DNA from: Firmicutes bacterium UBA4874
GTDB taxonomy: Bacteria; Bacillota; Clostridia; Caldicoprobacterales; DTU083
Direction of reading: 5' to 3'
Assembly (NCBI GenBank): GCA_002399435.1
Contig: DHDO01000034.1
Span: 1 to 11,108, forward strand
DNA: 11,108 nucleotides
The notes beneath the pieces were generated by a model. The model was not told where the DNA came from and did not search any database. It saw nothing but the letters and a program-made list of their open reading frames with translations. The stretch's first letter is position 1, and each line of letters starts with the position of its first letter. The translations under genes and the position numbers were made by a program. Below are positions 6,190 to 11,108 of this stretch, piece after piece.

Positions 6190-7617
6190 TCATTGCTTCT
6201 TTGCTTCCTTCAGGGAAAAAATAAACTCCGACCCTTTGCCTTCCTCACTGTTGAGCCAGATGTCCTGACCATGTTCCTCAATAATCTTCTTGACAATGGA
6301 AAGTCCGAGGCCGGTACCGCCTTTTTTCTTGCTTCGTGATTTGTCAACCTGATAAAAAGGCTCCCAGATATGCACGGCTTCCGCTTTGGGAATACCCGAA
6401 CCCTGATCTGCGACTTTTACATAGACTTTTTCCTTATGCAGCCAGGTTTTCAGTGTAATCACTCCGCCTTCCCGGTTGAACTTGATGGCATTGTCCAGCA
6501 AATTGATGACCACCTGCTGAAGCCGATCCGGATCCCCGTCAACAAGGCAGACATCCTTTTCAAAATCCACATTCACATCCATGCCCCGGGCATTGATCCG
6601 ATCCTCCCGGGCAATCAGCACCCGCCGTATCGTCTCGTTGATATCCATCACTCTGATATCCATGGAAAATTCTCCGGATTCGATCCGGGACAAATCCAGC
6701 AGCTCATTGATCAACCGGTTCATTCTCTCGGTTTCCTCCAGGGCGATCTTCAGGTATTTATCCTGATCCTCAGGAGAAATGGTCTTGTCCACAACCCCCT
6801 GGATATATCCGCGCATGGAGGTCAGAGGCGATCGCAGTTCATGGGATACATTCGCCACAAAACTCCTTCGCATTAAGTCCACTTTCTCCAGGGAATCCGC
6901 CATAACATTGAAATTCGTGGCAAGCTGGCCCACTTCGTCGTTACTTCGTACATGAACCCTTCTTTTGAAATTCCCCGTGGCAATTTCCCTGGAGATGGTA
7001 TTCATCTCCGTCAAAGGCCTGGAAAAGTGCCGGGATATAAAATACAAAAGAATCATGGATAAAATGGATGACAGAATGGTAGCTCTCAAAAGGCTGTCAT
7101 AAGTATCCCATAACGCGCGGTTCATGCCTCTGACCGGAGAATGCAAAAAAATTGTTCCCTGTATTTTATCATCAATCTCCAGCGGCAGACCAACCGTCAG
7201 AACCGGCACAGGGAAGGCCTCCCCGAAACTGCCTACCCGGGTAATGGTGTTTCCCTTCAATACCTGCACGAATTCATCCACCGTTACCTTCTGATTCTTC
7301 CAGTTCACATCGTCCAGCTCCGAAGAATTGTAACTGTCCAGAATATAGCCGTGCATGTCGGTTACCCATATGGTGGTGCTCAGGAATCGGTCAATGACCT
7401 GATACTGATAATTCAGGGTCCTGTGGTCAATCAGTCCCACCTGATAAAGCTCAATATAGCCGCAGAGAGCCCTCCCCTCCCGGATCAGCTCCCTGGTACG
7501 GGTCTCCATCAGATATTGCTGAAAAAAGGATGACATCAGAACCCCCATAATCAGCAATGCGGACAATATAATGACAAAATACGCCGACATCAATCGGACA
7601 AACAGGGAACGGAACAT
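6190..7617 (-). CDS. Membrane sensor histidine kinase (HAMP, HisKA, HATPase)
   Basis: Sensor partner of the regulator encoded just before it. The 475 residues show a first transmembrane helix at about 12-34, an extracytoplasmic sensor of about 140 residues with a PAS/Cache-like stretch (IWVTDMHGYILDS, about 83-95), a second helix at about 178-196, HAMP at about 197-248, HisKA with the phospho-accepting His259 in VSHELRSPL, and the ATPase domain with N box LLDNAIKFN (about 373-381), G1 DQGSG (404-408) and G2 GGTGLGL (433-439). There is no cytoplasmic PAS domain, unlike WalK or PhoR. The ATG follows the regulator's stop codon directly (TAGATG), with GAGGTG six bases upstream, so translation is coupled. 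The gene order with htrA suggests an envelope-stress sensor like CssS, but the family resemblance alone does not prove the signal. Confidence 0.95.
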   Translation of the reverse strand: MFRSLFVRLMSAYFVIILSALLIMGVLMSSFFQQYLMETRTRELIREGRALCGYIELYQVGLIDHRTLNYQYQVIDRFLSTTIWVTDMHGYILDSYNSSELDDVNWKNQKVTVDEFVQVLKGNTITRVGSFGEAFPVPVLTVGLPLEIDDKIQGTIFLHSPVRGMNRALWDTYDSLLRATILSSILSMILLYFISRHFSRPLTEMNTISREIATGNFKRRVHVRSNDEVGQLATNFNVMADSLEKVDLMRRSFVANVSHELRSPLTSMRGYIQGVVDKTISPEDQDKYLKIALEETERMNRLINELLDLSRIESGEFSMDIRVMDINETIRRVLIAREDRINARGMDVNVDFEKDVCLVDGDPDRLQQVVINLLDNAIKFNREGGVITLKTWLHKEKVYVKVADQGSGIPKAEAVHIWEPFYQVDKSRSKKKGGTGLGLSIVKKIIEEHGQDIWLNSEEGKGSEFIFSLKEAKKQ

Positions 7618-8301
7618 CTATTTCACCTCAAATTTATAGCCCACGCCCCAAACTGTCTTGATCTTCCAGCTGTCTTCTTCCTGATTCAGTTTTTCCCGAA
7701 TTCGCTTGATATGAACATCCACTGTCCTGGAATCTCCAAAAAAATCAAATCCCCATACCTGTTCCAGTAATTGTTCCCGGGTAAAAACCTTATTGGGATT
7801 GGATGCCAAAAAATAAAGAAGCTCAAGTTCCTTCGGCGGCAGCTCCAGTTTCCTGGAATGGTAGGTCACCGTATAATCCGAAAGGTTGACGCTCAGATTG
7901 GGATAGGCAATCTCCTTGGTCTCCTCCCTCATCGGCTTGTTCCTTCTCAGTACGGCTTTTATCCTGGCAACCAGCTCCTTGGGATCAAAGGGCTTGACCA
8001 TGTAGTCATCCGCTCCCAGTTCCAAACCCAATACCTTGTCAAAGGTCTCCCCCTTGGCCGTCAGCATAATAATCGGAATATCGCTGATTTTCCGGATTTC
8101 CTTACAGATTTCCCATCCGTCCATTCCCGGCAGCATCAGGTCCAGAACCACCAGATGGGGCGGATTGGCCTTGAAGGCCTTCAAAGCCTCACGTCCATCC
8201 TCAAAGGGTTCCACGTGGAACCCTTCTTTTTCCAGATACAATTTGATCAGCTGGTTGATATTGAAGTCATCATCCACTACCATAATGCGATAATCGTTCA
8301 T
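7618..8301 (-). CDS. OmpR/PhoB-family response regulator
   Basis: DNA-binding regulator, 227 residues from the start chosen here. The receiver domain (about 1-118) has the acidic pocket at residues 10-11 in MVVDDDFN, the phosphorylation site Asp54 in VVLDLMLPGMDG, Thr81 in MLTAKG and Lys103 in MVKPFDP. The winged-helix domain (about 128-225) shows LPPKELELLYFLA, the recognition region SRTVDVHIKRIREKL, and the closing WGVGYKF hairpin. The frame is open up to an ATG at 8337, but that codon has no ribosome binding site, while GAGGAG at 8311-8316 stands nine bases before the ATG at 8301, where family homology begins. It lies 61 bases after mutS2 with no evident promoter, so it is probably transcribed with it. 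Its likely target is the phased promoter of htrA; autoregulation is possible but not visible. Confidence 0.95.
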   Translation of the reverse strand: MNDYRIMVVDDDFNINQLIKLYLEKEGFHVEPFEDGREALKAFKANPPHLVVLDLMLPGMDGWEICKEIRKISDIPIIMLTAKGETFDKVLGLELGADDYMVKPFDPKELVARIKAVLRRNKPMREETKEIAYPNLSVNLSDYTVTYHSRKLELPPKELELLYFLASNPNKVFTREQLLEQVWGFDFFGDSRTVDVHIKRIREKLNQEEDSWKIKTVWGVGYKFEVK

Positions 8302-8310
8302 CTTTCCATT

Positions 8311-8322
8311 CTCCTCCTCCCC
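8311..8322 (-). promoter_or_regulatory. Purine-rich ribosome binding site fixing the response-regulator start
   Basis: Minus-strand GGGGAGGAGGAG, ending nine bases before the ATG at 8301. It lies inside the longer open frame, whose own ATG at 8337 has nothing similar, so the shorter product is preferred. Confidence 0.7.
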
Positions 8323-8362
8323 GGACTCTTTCCCCATAGCATCTAAAACAACTCAAACAGGA

Positions 8363-10729
8363 TTATTTGATTTTCACGATCGTAACCCCGGATTCTCCTT
8401 CGCCGAATTTACCCAGACGGAAAGACTCCACATGAGGGTGCCGGCGCAGCATCTTATGAACGGAGCTTCGCAAAACGCCTGTCCCTTTTCCATGGATAAT
8501 GGTGACTTCTCCCAGCCCGGCCAGAAACGCGCTGTCCAGATAACGATCCGTTTCCATCAGGGCACTTTCGGAATCCTGCCCTCTTAAATCCAACTCAGAA
8601 GCGACGGATGACATTCTCGGGTTCACCTTCCGTATTATCTCCCTTTCCTGCCCGGACTCCTCATCTGCCTGCCGTAAATCAGAGAACGGAACATTTGCCT
8701 TCATAATACCGACCTGCACCAGCACATTTCCGGTTTCATCCGGAAGGGTCAACACCTGTCCTTTCTGATCCAGTGAGACAATGGATACGGTCTGACCAAG
8801 TTTCAGGCTTTTCAGCGGCTTTCGTGAAGATCGAACCGTTTTGGGAGACATATTGTCCTCCAGCTTCTCCAGGGTATTTTTCAGCTTCTTCCGGGATTCC
8901 TCCATTGTACGGTTCCGATTCTTTTCTTCGGGTTCCCTGTCCAGCTGACGCAGCTCGCGGATGATCTGATCCGCTTCTGCCCGGGCATCCCGCACAACTT
9001 CCCTGGCATCTCTCCTGGCCCGGGCCAGAAGCTTTTCCTTCTGCTGTTCGAATTCTTCTTTTTCCTCACGATACTGCGCCTTGATCTCCTCAATCTCCTG
9101 CAGATAAGCTTTTGCCTTTTCCTGTTCCCGCTCCGCCGCCACACGGTTTTCCTCAATGGTACCCATAACATCCTCAAAACGGGAATCTTCCTGGCTGAGA
9201 TACTCTTTGGCACCGCTTATCAGAAACTCATCGAGGCCCAGACGCCTGGAGATCTCAAAGGCATTGCTCTTCCCTGGTACACCGATCAGCAGCCGGTAGG
9301 TGGGACGCAGGGTTTCCACATCAAACTCAACGGAAGCATTCTCCACCCCCTTCTGCGAAATGGCATATACCTTCAGTTCACTGTAATGAGTGGTCGCCAT
9401 CGTCCGAATCTGCCTGGAATGCAGGAAATCCAGGATGGACATGGCCAGTGCCGCACCTTCCGTCGGATCCGTACCTGCACCCAGCTCATCAAACAGAACA
9501 AGGTCGTCGCTTTCCGCTTCCTTTACGATCTGTACGATATTGGTCATATGGGAGGAAAAGGTGCTTAAACTCTGCTCAATGCTTTGCTCGTCCCCGATGT
9601 CGGCAAAAACATTGTGGAAGATTCCCATTTCCGTCCCGAAGTCTGCCGGCAGGTGTAATCCGGACTGTGCCATAAGGACAAACAGTCCGGCTGTTTTCAA
9701 TGTGACCGTTTTCCCTCCTGTATTGGGGCCGGTAATCACCAAAATATGAAATTCTCTGCCCAGCTCCAGTGTAATGGGTACAACTTCGTCCCTATTGATC
9801 AGTGGATGCCTCCCGTTTTGGATCCGAATCACAGGATCCTCTAGGATGCGGGGACAGACCCCCCGAATGGACAGGCTGAACGCCCCCTTGGCAAAGATGA
9901 AATCCAGCCGTGTCAAAATCTCCAGCGCAGACAGCACTTCATCCGCAACGGCTTCCACTTCTGCAGTCAATTCGGACAGAATCCGCTCGATTTCCTTTTT
10001 TTCCTTCAGCATCAGCTGCCGTGCTTCATTATTCGCCTCTACCACGGATATCGGTTCGACAAAAAGAGTCGCCCCGCTGGAGGACTGGTCATGGACGATC
10101 CCGGGAACTTCAGAACGGCACTCCTGCTTGACCGGTATCACATAACGGTCATTTCGCATGGTAATAATTGGATCCTGCAAATATTTCAGCTTCTGGGGGG
10201 AATGCAAAAAACCATTGAGCCGGTCACGGATCCTCTCATTGGCCCGATCGATCTTTCGCCGAATGGAGTTCAGCTCCGGGCTGGCGTGGTCATACAGAGT
10301 CTCCTCCGTCTCGATACATCCGTTTATGTGGTTCAGCAAAGCCGGCTGTGGCACCATTTCTCCTATCATGGCAGGAATTGCCACAAGTTCCGCCTTAGCC
10401 TTATGCTCCTTCATTCGCTTCCGGACCGAGCCGATCAGGGATAAAACCCGGGCAATCTGCAAAAGATCCCCGTGACTCAGGATGGAACCGATCCTTGCCT
10501 TCTTCAGCCGTGACCGGATATCCGGAAACGGCGAGAGAAAGCTGATCCCTTCCACTGCTAGAATCGATTCCGCTTCTGAAGTCTCTGCCTGCCATTTCTG
10601 GATCTGATCCCTGTCGGAAACCGGCTTCAGCTGCAGTGCCAGCTTTTTCCCTGGTTCCGATTGGGCAAACCCGGCCAGCAATCCTATAATTTTGTGATAA
10701 TCCAATACACGCAGTGTCCTCTCGTCCAT
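8363..10729 (-). CDS. mutS2: MutS2 ATPase with C-terminal Smr domain
   Basis: MutS2 is not a mismatch-repair protein; known roles in the family are suppression of recombination through branched-DNA binding and, in B. subtilis, splitting of collided ribosomes. The 788 residues are the usual length. Seen: N-terminal MDERTLRVLDYHKII, the core with the conserved MRNDRYVIPVK stretch (about 191-201), Walker A GPNTGGKT at 334-341, Walker B LVLFDELGAGTDP from about 410, a charged coiled coil at about 520-600, a KOW-like segment at about 640-685, and the Smr domain at about 711-788 with LDLRG and IHGKGTGVLR intact. All functional motifs are present. AAGGAG stands six bases before the ATG. The gene heads the minus-strand run and has a promoter at 10780-10807. 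The two-component genes follow within 61 bases, so read-through from mutS2 probably supports their basal expression. Confidence 0.97.
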   Translation of the reverse strand: MDERTLRVLDYHKIIGLLAGFAQSEPGKKLALQLKPVSDRDQIQKWQAETSEAESILAVEGISFLSPFPDIRSRLKKARIGSILSHGDLLQIARVLSLIGSVRKRMKEHKAKAELVAIPAMIGEMVPQPALLNHINGCIETEETLYDHASPELNSIRRKIDRANERIRDRLNGFLHSPQKLKYLQDPIITMRNDRYVIPVKQECRSEVPGIVHDQSSSGATLFVEPISVVEANNEARQLMLKEKKEIERILSELTAEVEAVADEVLSALEILTRLDFIFAKGAFSLSIRGVCPRILEDPVIRIQNGRHPLINRDEVVPITLELGREFHILVITGPNTGGKTVTLKTAGLFVLMAQSGLHLPADFGTEMGIFHNVFADIGDEQSIEQSLSTFSSHMTNIVQIVKEAESDDLVLFDELGAGTDPTEGAALAMSILDFLHSRQIRTMATTHYSELKVYAISQKGVENASVEFDVETLRPTYRLLIGVPGKSNAFEISRRLGLDEFLISGAKEYLSQEDSRFEDVMGTIEENRVAAEREQEKAKAYLQEIEEIKAQYREEKEEFEQQKEKLLARARRDAREVVRDARAEADQIIRELRQLDREPEEKNRNRTMEESRKKLKNTLEKLEDNMSPKTVRSSRKPLKSLKLGQTVSIVSLDQKGQVLTLPDETGNVLVQVGIMKANVPFSDLRQADEESGQEREIIRKVNPRMSSVASELDLRGQDSESALMETDRYLDSAFLAGLGEVTIIHGKGTGVLRSSVHKMLRRHPHVESFRLGKFGEGESGVTIVKIK

Positions 10730-10779
10730 TTTTCGCTCCTTGTCATGGCGTAAATAGTAGGGATGCCAAACTTTGTATC

Positions 10780-10807
10780 ATTATATCACGAAAACAGGGA
10801 TGCGCAA
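10780..10807 (-). promoter_or_regulatory. mutS2 promoter
   Basis: Minus-strand TTGCGC (10802-10807), 16-base spacer and TATAAT (10780-10785), about 51 bases before the mutS2 ATG. The -10 is perfect and the -35 matches four of six positions. It is back to back with the promoter of the plus-strand gene. Confidence 0.65.
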
Positions 10808-10893
10808 AATCTCTTTCCCTATCCTGTTTATGGTGTCCGGCCCAAGCAATTGCCCTTTTATCAAAACAACAGTGATCCGGAGTTTTCCTGTTA

Positions 10894-10902
10894 TGCTATA
10901 AT
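10894..10902 (+). promoter_or_regulatory. Extended -10 promoter for the rightward gene
   Basis: TGCTATAAT on the plus strand: a perfect TATAAT at 10897-10902 preceded by the TG of an extended -10. No good -35 is seen at the right distance, which is normal for this promoter type. It lies 47 bases before the TTG start at 10950. Confidence 0.65.
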
Positions 10903-10949
10903 ACAGGGGAGCAAAAGAGCAAAAGCAAACTGCAGAAAGAGGGAGAGCC

Positions 10950-11108
10950 TTGAAGAAGGAAAACACGGAAAAGAAATTTATCTATCAAGTGCAACCGGAC
11001 ATGGCGGATCTGAATGAAAACAACATTTTAAAACCCTATGCATATCAAAGATTGTTTTCCGAGGTGGTGGATCAGCATCTTATGAAAATTGATCTCAGCG
11101 AAGGTAAT
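10950..11108 (+). CDS. Partial gene with TTG start, unknown function (hot-dog thioesterase-like?)
   Basis: An open frame of 53 codons begins with TTG at 10950 and continues past the right edge. It starts LKKENTEKKFIYQ and includes DMADLNENNILKPYAYQR and LFSEVVDQHL. Support comes from the extended -10 promoter upstream, a purine-rich GAGGGAG just before the TTG, and the lack of any other coding frame on this strand here. An overlapping frame from 10763 to 11017 runs through the promoter and is therefore rejected. The pattern of a strand, then D-x-N-x-N, then an amphipathic helix with LF and E resembles the beginning of hot-dog-fold acyl thioesterases, but so short a fragment allows only a guess. 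It is divergent from mutS2, so shared function is not implied. Confidence 0.65.
   Translation, partial: MKKENTEKKFIYQVQPDMADLNENNILKPYAYQRLFSEVVDQHLMKIDLSEGN

Noticed and set aside
8302..8337. Longer response-regulator start at 8337
   Set aside because: There is no ribosome binding site there, and the additional 12 residues are encoded by the purine-rich site used by the ATG at 8301.
10763..11017. Plus-strand 84-codon frame at the right end
   Set aside because: It starts close to the mutS2 promoter, reads through the extended -10 box and overlaps the better supported TTG-start gene in another frame.

Overview
The window looks like a chromosomal segment from a Gram-positive, low-to-middle G+C bacterium of the Firmicutes, most likely class Clostridia. 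The grounds are a MutS2 with a C-terminal Smr domain, a rhodanese-less ThiI paired with its own cysteine desulfurase, a membrane-anchored HtrA beside an OmpR-type two-component system, and strong AGGAGG ribosome binding sites. This is a judgement from gene families and organisation; no rRNA or other marker gene is present. I see no transposase, phage gene, CRISPR array, tRNA or rRNA.

Nearly everything is on the minus strand, so the genes read from right to left. At the right end a 220-base intergenic region (10730-10949) carries divergent promoters. One drives mutS2 leftwards. The other, an extended -10 promoter, drives a gene that starts with TTG at 10950 and runs off the right edge. Leftwards from mutS2 come an OmpR-family response regulator, its sensor kinase (stop and start codons touching), and, after a 123-base gap with its own promoter, an HtrA-type serine protease that ends at a strong hairpin terminator (4759-4795). 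The htrA promoter carries three hexamers spaced exactly 11 bp apart, the kind of site that OmpR/PhoP-family regulators bind, so the adjacent two-component system probably controls the protease in an envelope-stress circuit.

Next comes a lone gene for a small two-helix membrane protein of unknown function (4054-4590). It is followed by a 317-base non-coding stretch holding a 9-bp inverted repeat and a 22-bp tandem repeat array (four clear copies plus a degenerate one). This array is the most unusual structure in the window.

The left third is a tight four-gene cluster: cysteine desulfurase, thiI (coupled through a ribosome binding site inside the end of the upstream gene), an L,D-transpeptidase with a peptidoglycan-binding domain, and a YbaK-family aminoacyl-tRNA deacylase. 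The first two together make 4-thiouridine in tRNA; the YbaK protein is also a tRNA-related activity connected with cysteine. The cell-wall enzyme between them has no obvious link to that pathway.

Most of the window is ordinary housekeeping sequence. The points that deserve a second look are the repeat array, the phased operator at htrA and the partial gene at the right edge. I found no convincing evidence for a wholly new multi-gene system.
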